Source of the DNA: DASWIG01 sp036397835
GTDB lineage: Bacteria > Acidobacteriota > Thermoanaerobaculia > Multivoradales > J023
Assembly: GCA_036397835.1 (NCBI GenBank)
Contig: DASWIG010000048.1
Location: 1 to 5,031, forward strand
Direction: 5' to 3'
Length of the DNA stretch: 5,031 nucleotides
In this document: positions 1 through 5,031 of the stretch, piece after piece
Numbering within the stretch: the stretch's first letter is position 1
How the letters are laid out: each line of letters begins with the position of its first letter
Position numbers and translations under genes: made by a program
The notes under the pieces: model-generated
Told to the model about the DNA's origin: nothing
The model's input: only the letters and a program-made list of their open reading frames with translations
Databases searched by the model: none

Positions 1-1
1 C

Positions 2-1183
2 TCAGCCATGGCGTGCCCCTGACGCGCGGCGACGGTTGCGGTCGAGCTCGACCACCGCGCCCGACAGCGTCGCCTGACATCGACGGATCAGCTCCCCGAG
101 CTTCTCATAGAGCGGCGGGAAACGCTCCCGCGGGATACGCAGCTCGCGCTCCAAGTTGCGGTGCGAAGGCAGTCGGTCCTGGTCGACGTCGACCGCGAAT
201 CGACGCAGGAAGCTCCACAGCGTCTCGAGGTAAGGACGGGTGCGCCCCGGCTCGTCGAGGCGCTCGATGAGGTCGGCGACGCAGCCCACCAGCTTCCAGA
301 ACGCGTCCCGCCGCTCGAGGCGGTCCTCGGGGCGGAAGACGTAGATCAACGTCCGGGTCAGCTCGCCGTCGACTTCGCCTCGCTCTTCCGCGACCTCGCC
401 GTCGGCGTCTCGGAGGGCGGCCCAGCGCGCGCGGACGTCGTGCTTCAGGGGATCGATCACGTCCTTGAAGCGGAAGACGGCGACGCCTTCGGACTCGAGG
501 TCGAAGAGGTGACGGCGGAGCCGGTCGACCACCTGCCGGCGCTCTTCGCCGCCGGCGGTGACGAGGCCCGGCAGGAGGCCGTCGACCCACCGGAGGACGA
601 TCGGCGCCAGCGTCTCGGCGGCGGCGCGGGCCGGGTCGGCCTCCGGCGACGCGGCGAGGACGGTGGCGTTGCGGATCTTCTTCGGTCCGCCGATCACGTG
701 GAGCTCGCGGGCCGCGACGGCGGCGCGCACCGCGCTCTTGAGCATCTCGAAGACGCGGTAGCCGAGCGGATCGTGGTCGCGCTGGAGCCGGGTGAGGAAG
801 TTGCGGACGTGGAAGACGACGAGGCCGTCGATCGACCGGACGCGCCGCTGCTCGATCAGCTCCGCCAGTTTCCCTTGAAAGATCCACTCGTAGCAGGCCT
901 GGAGGAGCTCTTCGAGGGGACCGGCGGCCTCGCCTCGGGGCGACCAGCTCTGCCATCCATAGAGTCCGACGTAGGCCGGCGGACCCGACCAGAGCGAGCG
1001 CCGGCGCAGCTCGCGGGCGAGGACCTTGCGCAGCTCCTGGCGCGTCGCCTCGAGGAGCGCGTCGAGCGCGTCGCTGCGCTCCGTGAGGGCCTCCACGTAA
1101 CGCGTGAAGGTCCCGGCGAGCCCCTCTTCGGCCTCGGCCTCGGTTGCGGCGTCCATCTCGGCCGTCTCCATCGGTTCCGTCAT
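2..1183 (-). CDS. Uncharacterised 393-aa protein, complete
   Basis: I cannot assign a function. The frame closes with TGA at 4..2, so the gene is complete though it touches the window edge. I start it at the ATG at 1183..1181 (MTEPMETAEM), because AGGG lies 5 nt upstream of it. The in-frame ATG at 1198 adds five residues (MGRAK) but has no visible Shine-Dalgarno. Residues 1-20 are acidic. Residues ~25-65 look helical (TRYVEALTERSDALDALLEA). The most distinctive block is residues ~97-165, with CYEWIFQGKLAELIEQ, then IDGLVVFHVRNFL, then HDPLGYRVFEMLKSAV. Near the C-terminus, residues ~345-375 contain LRIPRERFPPLYEKLGELI, which could be a helix-turn-helix. A core of this kind followed by a terminal HTH is loosely sigma-factor-like, but that is speculation. 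No signal peptide or membrane segment is visible, so it is probably cytoplasmic. It is divergent from the secreted-protein gene at 1428. Confidence 0.85.
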   Translation of the reverse strand: MTEPMETAEMDAATEAEAEEGLAGTFTRYVEALTERSDALDALLEATRQELRKVLARELRRRSLWSGPPAYVGLYGWQSWSPRGEAAGPLEELLQACYEWIFQGKLAELIEQRRVRSIDGLVVFHVRNFLTRLQRDHDPLGYRVFEMLKSAVRAAVAARELHVIGGPKKIRNATVLAASPEADPARAAAETLAPIVLRWVDGLLPGLVTAGGEERRQVVDRLRRHLFDLESEGVAVFRFKDVIDPLKHDVRARWAALRDADGEVAEERGEVDGELTRTLIYVFRPEDRLERRDAFWKLVGCVADLIERLDEPGRTRPYLETLWSFLRRFAVDVDQDRLPSHRNLERELRIPRERFPPLYEKLGELIRRCQATLSGAVVELDRNRRRASGARHG

Positions 1184-1184
1184 C

Positions 1185-4100
1185 TTAGCCCTGCCCATAG
1201 GAGTAAACGCGAAAAGCCGCGGCGGCGCCGGTCATCGTTTTTTTCCGCCGCTCGCCGCCAATCCGGTCCGGTGGTCTTCTTAGTGCGTGGCAGAGGCCAC
1301 GGCAACGCTCGACGCCACGGCCTCCGGGTGCTCTGGCCAGACGCTTCCCGCCCCTCGGACGCGTGATCCGAGATGTCGAGGAACCTCGGTTTCGCGAGCC
1401 TCGGAAGCTCGCGGAAAGGAACGCGAGATGTTTTTTCCAACACCTTGCAAGCGTCTGGTAGCTGTATCTCTCGGAGCCGTGCTCGTCCTTCTGCTGGCGG
1501 GTGGCGGGCACGCGGCCGCCATCGACGCGGCCGTCACGGACACGTCCGCATTGGAAGCAGCCTGTGCCATGGCGGAGCCCATCGCCCTCAATGAAACGAT
1601 CCGGAGGCACCGCGAGGACCCGGAAAGCACCGATCGTCTCCGTCTCAGGGTCCCGTCCGCCGGGGTCCTCCTGCTGCACGTCTCGTCTCCGGCGAGCGCC
1701 GGGACGTCGCCCCACCTCCGCTTCCTGGGCAGGGGCTGTGCCGGCGTCAGGGGGAATGGCGGCGGGTACGTCGTGCTGCGGGAGAGCCCGGCGGGGCTGC
1801 TGCTGCGGATCTCGAAGGCCGGCTCCCTTTTCTTCACGGTTTCGCCCGAGGACCCGTCCCGCCCGCTCTCCTATTTCAAGCTCCAAACGGCCTTCGCGGC
1901 GGAGCCCAGAGGGGTGGACGAGGTGATCGCGCTGGCCGGCGATCCCCCGGCGAGCTGCGCTGCGGAGGGTCTGCCGTCGTTCGCCTCGGAGCCGCTCGGC
2001 AAGACGTGCTTGGTGGAGCTGCGGCGGGACGCCTTGTGGACGAAGGACGTCGATCCGATCGACTGCGACGTGGTGACCGGCGGCGTGACGGCGCCCGGGG
2101 TCCTGGTGGTCGAATCGGCGGAGCCGCTCGGGGCCGCCCTTTACGCCGGCACGGACTGTGATCCCGAGGACCGCCAAGCGGAGGGCGTGCTGGGCAGCCC
2201 GGGCGCGTTCGTGGCCGCTCCGGTCCACGCAGGGGATTACCGGCTCGACCTGCAATTGTTCCGGCCCGCGCCGCCGATTCAGCTCGCCCAGCTCACTGTA
2301 GGCGGTCCCCAGATTGCCGTAGATGACTGCCAACTGGTGGAAGAATCGGCTCGTCTCGCCCTCGTGCTCTTCCAGCAGACGCCGCGCGTCGTCGCACCGG
2401 TCCCTCGCCTCCTGCAAGCGTCGGGTTTCCATGAAGAGAGTGGCGAGATTCGAGTAGACCATCGCGAGGTTCGGCGCGTGGAGGTCGGGCTGTTTCTCGT
2501 ACAGGGGGAGCAGGAGCGCCAGCGCTTCGTTCAGTAAGGTCTCGGCGGACTCGAACCGGCCAGAGTTGGTGGCGACCAGCGCCGAATTCGTCAGCGCCGT
2601 CGCCAGCTCCGCGGAAAGGGCGCCGGGCTGCGCCTCTTCGAGGAGCCGGAGGCGCGCCAGGCCCTCTTCCAGGCTATGGCGCGCTTTCCCGTACTCGCCG
2701 AGCTCGGCGTAGGCCGCCCCGAGGTTCACCTGAGTGAGGGCGAGCTCTCTCGTGTAGGCACCGGACTCTTGCCGGTCGAGCTCCCGGAGCAGGGCCTGGT
2801 TTTTCTCGAGGACTATCCGGGCCTCGTGGAAGAAGCCCAAGTTGCGGAGCAAGTTCGAGAGATTCTCTCGCGCTTTCGTCAGATCCACGGTGAAGGCGCC
2901 CGGGCGCCGGGCTTCGAAGGCTTCGAGCTGTCGGAGACCTTCGTGATACGTCGCTCTGGCCTCGTGCAGACGACCGGCTTGGGTCTGGACCGTCGCCATG
3001 CAAAGGGACACCCTGGCCCGCGCCGGCCCGACGAACTCGGCTCGATCGTCAAGGTTGCCGAGGGTCCTGAGGGCCTCCTCCAGATAGGCCTGGGCCTGCT
3101 CGTAGCGGCCCAGCTCGCCATAGGTCGATCCCAGACTGAGGAGGGCAAGGACGATGTCTTCCGTGAACGCGCCGGGGCGCAGTTGGTTGAGGCCTCGAAA
3201 CCGTTCCAGTGCCCGCTCCAGCTCAACCCGGCCGAGCTCGACCTCGCCGTTCTCGCAGTGCAGGATCCCAAGGTGGGATTCGGTCCGGGCGACGTCACCG
3301 GTCCGCTCGCCGGGTCGTTTCTCGTCAAGGGCGAGAAAGAGCTCCCGGGCGTCTTCCAGGGAGGCCTTCGCCAGGTCGTAGGCCGCGGATTGAGTATAAA
3401 GAGCCCCCAGGTTGACGAGGGTCTCCGCCAGCTCTACGGTACAGAGGCCGGGTTTGGCGCGATCGGCTTCCCTGAGGAGTGGCACGGACGCCTCGAAGTG
3501 CTCTCGGGCCTTCCCACGCTCGCCGATCTCCGCATGAGCGTCCGCCAGGCGCCGATAGGCCTGTCCGAGGGGGTGGGCGTAGCTGCCGGGGTCCAGCGTC
3601 TGGAGCTGCTCGATGGTTTCCCGTGCCCGGTGCAGCGAAGCGATCGCTTCCCGGATCCGTCCCTTCTCGCGGAGGCTGTAGGCTTTCGCGGCCAGCTTCG
3701 AGTACCTCGTCTCCTTCCACAGGATCTCCGGGACCTTGGTCAGCCGGAAAGGCCGTTGTGGCCGGTGCTGCTCTTCGGCGGGAGCCAGCTTCTCGATCTC
3801 TCGCGTCGCGGCGAAGACGATGCCGGCGAGATAGCCCAAGCTCCAGAGGCCCGCTTGCCAGCCCGGCGTCAGGCTCCGCGACAGGCCATCGACGTCGCGC
3901 GGCAATAAGGACTCCGAAGAAAAGACCAGGACCGCCAAGGTCGGCAAGGCGAAGAAGGCCCCGTACGCGAGGTGAGGGGAGAGCAACAGCCACTTCAGCC
4001 GCCGGCTCGCGCGTGGAGCCACGCCCAATCCCAAGACCATTGCAATGACAGGCAAGTTGCCGGCCGCGGCATAGACGACGAGTCCGGAAGCCGGAGCCCA

Positions 4101-4202
4101 ACTTCCTACTACCGCGTCGCCGAGTCGGATAATGATTCCGCTGAAGACTGCCGCACCGGCGAGCCCAAGTGGAAAGCAGACGATCCAACGCACGAGATTC
4201 AC
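1185..4202 (-). CDS. Four-pass membrane protein with TPR array, 3' truncated and fused
   Basis: The start is GTG 4202..4200, with AAGGAGG 8 nt upstream. Four hydrophobic segments lie at residues ~6-26, 38-61, 70-95 and 116-132. The basic loop between the second and third (RASRRLK) and the basic side after the fourth place the remainder in the cytoplasm by the positive-inside rule. From residue ~204 to 642 there is an array of 46-residue modules. Each carries a P-G-A-(F/Y)-T-like turn, then a helix like NLGxxYxELGxYxxA, then xxLEEALxxLR. Turns recur at residues ~204, 250, 296, 342, 388, 433, 479, 525, 571 and 617. Such TPR arrays are protein-binding scaffolds; the partner is unknown. Native sequence ends at residue ~642 (nt ~2277), midway through the tenth module. 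The remaining ~363 residues, down to the stop at 1185, are the antisense of the plus-strand gene and should not be counted as protein domains. The gene may share a transcript with the antitoxin gene upstream. Confidence 0.8.
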   Translation of the reverse strand: MNLVRWIVCFPLGLAGAAVFSGIIIRLGDAVVGSWAPASGLVVYAAAGNLPVIAMVLGLGVAPRASRRLKWLLLSPHLAYGAFFALPTLAVLVFSSESLLPRDVDGLSRSLTPGWQAGLWSLGYLAGIVFAATREIEKLAPAEEQHRPQRPFRLTKVPEILWKETRYSKLAAKAYSLREKGRIREAIASLHRARETIEQLQTLDPGSYAHPLGQAYRRLADAHAEIGERGKAREHFEASVPLLREADRAKPGLCTVELAETLVNLGALYTQSAAYDLAKASLEDARELFLALDEKRPGERTGDVARTESHLGILHCENGEVELGRVELERALERFRGLNQLRPGAFTEDIVLALLSLGSTYGELGRYEQAQAYLEEALRTLGNLDDRAEFVGPARARVSLCMATVQTQAGRLHEARATYHEGLRQLEAFEARRPGAFTVDLTKARENLSNLLRNLGFFHEARIVLEKNQALLRELDRQESGAYTRELALTQVNLGAAYAELGEYGKARHSLEEGLARLRLLEEAQPGALSAELATALTNSALVATNSGRFESAETLLNEALALLLPLYEKQPDLHAPNLAMVYSNLATLFMETRRLQEARDRCDDARRLLEEHEGETSRFFHQLAVIYGNLGTAYSELGELNRRRGPEQLQVEPVIPCVDRSGHERARAAQHALRLAVLGITVRAGVKGGPERLRRFDHQDPGRRHAAGHHVAVDRIDVLRPQGVPPQLHQARLAERLRGERRQTLRSAARRGIAGQRDHLVHPSGLRREGRLELEIGERAGRVLGRNREEKGAGLRDPQQQPRRALPQHDVPAAIPPDAGTAPAQEAEVGRRPGARRRRDVQQEDPGGRDPETETIGAFRVLAVPPDRFIEGDGLRHGTGCFQCGRVRDGRVDGGRVPATRQQKDEHGSERYSYQTLARCWKKHLAFLSASFRGSRNRGSSTSRITRPRGGKRLARAPGGRGVERCRGLCHALRRPPDRIGGERRKKTMTGAAAAFRVYSYGQG
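1393..1413 (+). promoter_or_regulatory. Leader hairpin abutting the ribosome-binding site
   Basis: CGCGAGC (1393-1399) and GCTCGCG (1407-1413) form a perfect 7-bp stem around the 7-nt loop CTCGGAA. TTT before it and AAA after it can extend the pairing past a single G bulge, reaching into the AAGGA (1416-1420) that serves the ATG at 1428. A smaller perfect inverted repeat, CTCGGA/TCCGAG around CGCGTGA, lies just upstream at 1354-1372. In the mRNA this could limit ribosome access. That role is inferred, and short GC-rich stems also arise by chance. Confidence 0.4.
1416..1420 (+). promoter_or_regulatory. Ribosome-binding site deciding the start at 1428
   Basis: AAGGA lies 7 nt before ATG 1428-1430. 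It fixes the start of the secreted-protein gene right at its signal peptide. The upstream in-frame GTG at 1287 has no comparable site. Confidence 0.7.
1428..2537 (+). CDS. Secreted beta-sandwich (PPC-like) protein, 3' end replaced
   Basis: The product begins with a clear Sec signal peptide: a short basic stretch (CKR), then the hydrophobic core LVAVSLGAVLVLLLAGG, with likely cleavage in GHAAA at about residues 29-31. The mature part is exported and rich in beta-strand patterns. Residues ~68-140 contain RLRLRVPSAGVLLLHV and a strand series ending SYFKLQTAF. Residues ~205-280 contain TAPGVLVVESAEP, LYAGTDCDPED and HAGDYRLDLQLF, which resembles pre-peptidase C-terminal (PPC) domains. The resemblance is by pattern, and function is unknown. 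Paired cysteines suggest disulfides. From about residue 281 (nt ~2268-2280) to the TAA at 2535-2537 the reading is the antisense of the TPR gene, so the last ~88 residues are not native and the true stop is missing. If the junction is real, this chimera is what would be translated. The 1428 start is chosen for its Shine-Dalgarno and signal peptide. Confidence 0.7.
   Translation: MFFPTPCKRLVAVSLGAVLVLLLAGGGHAAAIDAAVTDTSALEAACAMAEPIALNETIRRHREDPESTDRLRLRVPSAGVLLLHVSSPASAGTSPHLRFLGRGCAGVRGNGGGYVVLRESPAGLLLRISKAGSLFFTVSPEDPSRPLSYFKLQTAFAAEPRGVDEVIALAGDPPASCAAEGLPSFASEPLGKTCLVELRRDALWTKDVDPIDCDVVTGGVTAPGVLVVESAEPLGAALYAGTDCDPEDRQAEGVLGSPGAFVAAPVHAGDYRLDLQLFRPAPPIQLAQLTVGGPQIAVDDCQLVEESARLALVLFQQTPRVVAPVPRLLQASGFHEESGEIRVDHREVRRVEVGLFLVQGEQERQRFVQ
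2268..2280. other. Junction fusing two convergent truncated genes
   Basis: Left of this point the plus strand makes sense as the end of a beta-sandwich domain (GDYRLDLQLF), while the minus strand gives arginine-rich shadow sequence. Right of it the minus strand makes sense as TPR repeats (YGNLGTAYSELGELN), while the plus strand gives shadow sequence. Neither gene has its own stop codon near the point. The minus product stops matching inside a 46-residue repeat, about 26 residues in. The exact base cannot be set, because neither native continuation is known. Confidence 0.75.
2277..3593 (-). repeat. Coding array of 46-residue (138-bp) TPR modules
   Basis: About nine full modules and one broken module repeat with a 46-residue period. 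This is longer than the 34-residue classical TPR and the 42-residue kinesin-light-chain type. The turn sequence varies: DPGSYAHP, KPGLCTVE, RPGERTGD, RPGAFTED, RPGAFTVD, ESGAYTRE, QPGALSAE, QPDLHAPN. One interval is a residue short. The modules are diverged at DNA level, so the array looks old rather than freshly amplified. Confidence 0.75.
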
Positions 4203-4210
4203 AGGTAGTC

Positions 4211-4217
4211 CCTCCTT
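4211..4217 (-). promoter_or_regulatory. Strong ribosome-binding site of the TPR gene
   Basis: The minus strand reads AAGGAGG, then eight bases (GACTACCT), then GTG at 4202. This near-perfect Shine-Dalgarno sets the start there, rather than at the TTG 31 codons upstream (4295), whose extra residues lie over the toxin remnant in another frame. Confidence 0.8.
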
Positions 4218-4220
4218 GTT

Positions 4221-4240
4221 GACGTCTAGCGATAGACGTC
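4221..4240 (-). promoter_or_regulatory. Perfect 8-bp hairpin over the toxin stop codon
   Basis: GACGTCTA (4221-4228) and TAGACGTC (4233-4240) are exact reverse complements around a 4-nt loop (GCGA on plus, TCGC on minus). The structure overlaps the remnant's TAG stop (4228..4226) and ends 3 nt before the AAGGAGG of the TPR gene. It could act in the transcript as a processing, attenuation or translation-control hairpin, or as a dimer-binding operator. No U-tract follows, so it is not a standard intrinsic terminator. The symmetry is seen; the role is inferred. Confidence 0.5.
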
Positions 4241-4291
4241 GCGACGATTTCCCACACTGACAACGAGGATGATCAGGCGTTCGTCCTCGAT
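4226..4291 (-). pseudogene. RelE/ParE-family toxin, C-terminal remnant
   Basis: In the frame ending at TAG 4228..4226, the minus strand encodes 21 residues. The last 17 read RLIILVVSVGNRRDVYR and are preceded by IEDE. This is the characteristic final beta-strand and tail of RelE/ParE mRNA-interferase or gyrase-inhibitor toxins (compare VISVGKRERSEVY in E. coli RelE, from memory). Family members are about 85-100 residues, so roughly 65-75 N-terminal residues are absent. The codon just before I is TGA (4294..4292), and no start codon precedes the fragment in frame, so it cannot make a toxin. It overlaps the 3' end of the antitoxin gene in a different frame, which implies a deletion joining the antitoxin's tail to the toxin's tail. 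The position right after an antitoxin supports the identification independently. Confidence 0.75.
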
Positions 4292-4494
4292 TCAAGCCCG
4301 CGCTCCAACTCTTCCTGAGTCCAGCGGCGGCCGGGATTCCGGCGACGCTGACGGGCGATGCGGAGGTCGTCGAGACCCTCTTGGAGGGCGGCCCGGAGCC
4401 TGTCCTGGACGAGAGCGACCTTGCTGTCCTTGTCCGTCGCCCCGAGGGCTTCCAGTCGATTCTCGATATCCTGGTCGAATGTGACGGAAAGCAT
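4273..4494 (-). CDS. RHH/RelB-like antitoxin, now without toxin
   Basis: This 73-residue protein starts at ATG 4494..4492 with AAAGGAGA close upstream. Its N-terminus, MLSVTFDQDIENRLEALGA, fits the beta-strand plus first helix of a ribbon-helix-helix DNA-binding domain. KVALVQDRLRAALQEGLDDL fits the second helix and linker. The charged C-terminal part (residues ~46-69, with RRWTQEELERGL) is where such antitoxins wrap their toxin. Proteins of this kind dimerise, bind their own promoter and neutralise a RelE/ParE partner. The last few residues (about SRTNA) are read out of frame from toxin-remnant DNA, so the native C-terminus is probably altered. With the toxin gone, it may persist as an autorepressor or as protection against a related toxin elsewhere. 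The gene lies 44 bp downstream of the hydrolase stop, in the same orientation. Confidence 0.85.
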   Translation of the reverse strand: MLSVTFDQDIENRLEALGATDKDSKVALVQDRLRAALQEGLDDLRIARQRRRNPGRRWTQEELERGLESRTNA

Positions 4495-4500
4495 CGCTGG

Positions 4501-4508
4501 TCTCCTTT
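4501..4508 (-). promoter_or_regulatory. Ribosome-binding site of the antitoxin gene
   Basis: AAAGGAGA on the minus strand, with GGAG 7 nt before ATG 4494, fixes the antitoxin start. Confidence 0.75.
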
Positions 4509-4522
4509 ACCTTCTTCGGTTC

Positions 4523-4537
4523 ATCATAGCACTTGCT
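4523..4537 (-). promoter_or_regulatory. Possible antitoxin promoter -10 with small palindrome
   Basis: The minus strand reads AGCAAGTGCTATGAT. TATGAT (4528..4523) matches five of six bases of the -10 consensus and sits in a locally AT-richer gap between the hydrolase stop and the antitoxin start. AGCA/TGCT around AG forms a small inverted repeat overlapping it, as expected of an RHH operator. No good -35 is visible 16-18 bp upstream, so this is tentative. Confidence 0.3.
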
Positions 4538-4538
4538 C

Positions 4539-5031
4539 TCAGCCCGAAGGCGTAGAGCCCAGATGCGCCGCCAGGAAGTCCAGCGCGTGGCGGACGATCG
4601 CGCGCGACCGGGCGTCGTCGTCGAGCACGTCGAAGCCGTGACGGCCCTGGGGATGGCTCAGGAAGTCCACGGCGACGCCGTGCTCAAGCGCGGCGGCGAG
4701 GAAGGCGTCGATGGCCTGGTTGGTGGCGGGGTGGTCGCGGCCCGCCCGCGCCAGCAGGAGCGGCGGCGCGGCGTCGTGGAGATGGGCTCGCGGCGAGTAC
4801 CTTTCCACGACCTCCGGCGGCGCCTCGCCCATGCCCATGGCGGCGAAGGCCGCGAAGTCGAGCACCGAGTAGAACGACACCAGACAGCGAACGGACGCCG
4901 GACGCTCGCGCAGCACCACAGAGAGATGGGGACCGGCGCCCGAGAAGACCCAGAGCGCCAGCCGGTCGGCATCGACGCGTAGCTCGCCGGCGTGCGAGCG
5001 CACGTAGTCGATCGCGGCGGCGACGTCGGCG
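4539..5031 (-). CDS. Alpha/beta hydrolase (dienelactone hydrolase-like), 5' end outside window
   Basis: The visible 163 residues are the C-terminal part of an alpha/beta-hydrolase fold enzyme; the start lies beyond the right edge. The frame is open to the edge and gives ADVAAAIDYVRSHAGELRVD, typical of the helix before the nucleophile elbow, so the GTG at 5003 is internal rather than a start. The elbow is LWVFSGAGPHLS, with the nucleophile Ser at visible residue 30. It departs from the textbook G-x-S-x-G, having V at the -2 position and A at +2. The acid is probably the Asp of LLLARAGRDHP (residue 99) and the base the His of HPQGRHGFDV (residue 131), in the usual order and spacing, so a full triad is present. 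Such enzymes cleave esters, lactones or similar bonds; the substrate cannot be told. No export signal is visible in this part. It stops with TGA at 4541..4539. Confidence 0.88.
   Translation of the reverse strand, partial: ADVAAAIDYVRSHAGELRVDADRLALWVFSGAGPHLSVVLRERPASVRCLVSFYSVLDFAAFAAMGMGEAPPEVVERYSPRAHLHDAAPPLLLARAGRDHPATNQAIDAFLAAALEHGVAVDFLSHPQGRHGFDVLDDDARSRAIVRHALDFLAAHLGSTPSG

Larger units (their letters stand above)
1199..1427. other. Divergent intergenic region with hairpins
   Basis: This 229-bp gap separates the divergent starts at 1183 (minus) and 1428 (plus), so it should hold promoters for both. A run of seven T (1238-1244) reads as an A-tract upstream of the minus gene. On the plus-gene side there are inverted repeats at 1354-1372 and 1393-1413. 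An imperfect one at about 1293-1322 pairs GAGGCC with GGCCTC. I could not identify convincing -35/-10 hexamers for either gene. Confidence 0.55.

Noticed and set aside
1238..1244. T7 run as an intrinsic terminator
   Set aside because: No stable stem directly precedes it on the plus strand and no plus-strand gene ends there.
161..1366. Long plus-strand open frame opposite the uncharacterised gene
   Set aside because: Its translation is a low-information antisense of the minus gene (Val/Glu/Asp/Arg-rich), with no convincing start signal. Long antisense frames are common in GC-rich coding DNA.
1287..1427. Upstream GTG start at 1287 for the secreted protein
   Set aside because: It would put 47 unstructured residues in front of a textbook signal peptide, and it lacks a ribosome-binding site.
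1185..2276. C-terminal third of the long minus-strand frame as a genuine domain of the TPR protein
   Set aside because: It is arginine/proline-rich and lies exactly opposite a gene with a signal peptide, Shine-Dalgarno and beta-strand patterns. Repeat periodicity stops at the junction.
2277..3593. Regular ~138-bp periodicity as CRISPR or satellite repeat
   Set aside because: The periodicity is at protein level with diverged DNA and no spacers; it is a TPR coding array.
2676..3908. Long plus-strand open frame opposite the TPR array
   Set aside because: It is the antisense of a clearly periodic TPR sequence and has no domain logic of its own.
4221..4240. Hairpin as a rho-independent terminator
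   Set aside because: It is not followed by a U-tract on either strand and sits immediately ahead of a strong ribosome-binding site.
4203..4295. TTG start at 4295 extending the TPR protein by 31 residues
   Set aside because: The extra residues are the out-of-frame reading of the toxin remnant, and the GTG at 4202 has a near-perfect Shine-Dalgarno.

Overview
The window is a GC-rich bacterial segment with G/C-ending codons throughout. It carries four recognisable gene bodies on the minus strand, one secreted-protein gene on the plus strand, and a toxin-gene fragment. The GC-rich style, the membrane-anchored TPR protein with long regular repeats, and an uncharacterised protein of a type I associate from memory with Acidobacteriota or myxobacteria-like genomes suggest a soil or environmental bacterium. 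This placement is an inference, not a proof. I see no phage genes, insertion sequence, tRNA, rRNA or CRISPR array.

Layout, left to right. A complete uncharacterised minus-strand protein occupies about 2-1183. A 229-bp divergent intergenic region follows, with hairpins on its plus-gene side. A plus-strand gene for a Sec-exported protein with beta-sandwich (PPC-like) segments starts at 1428. It runs tail-to-tail into a large minus-strand gene (start 4202) for a four-pass membrane protein with a cytoplasmic array of 46-residue TPR modules. The two are fused at about 2268-2280, where both lose their natural 3' ends. Right of the TPR gene lie a 21-codon remnant of a RelE/ParE toxin C-terminus (4226-4291) and a complete ribbon-helix-helix antitoxin gene (4273-4494). 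The window ends in the 3' part of a dienelactone-hydrolase-like alpha/beta hydrolase (4539 to the right edge).

Hydrolase, antitoxin, toxin remnant and TPR gene are co-oriented and closely spaced, so they could be one transcription unit. Their functions are not obviously connected. The most notable thing here is not a new system but two junctions in about 2 kb where gene bodies are missing: one merges two convergent genes inside a TPR repeat, and the other has removed most of a toxin while keeping its antitoxin and its last 21 codons. These could be genuine deletions or inversions, or assembly errors if the contig is metagenomic; the sequence alone cannot decide. A perfect 8-bp hairpin with a 4-nt loop overlaps the toxin stop codon just ahead of the TPR ribosome-binding site. 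A second hairpin abuts the ribosome-binding site of the secreted-protein gene.
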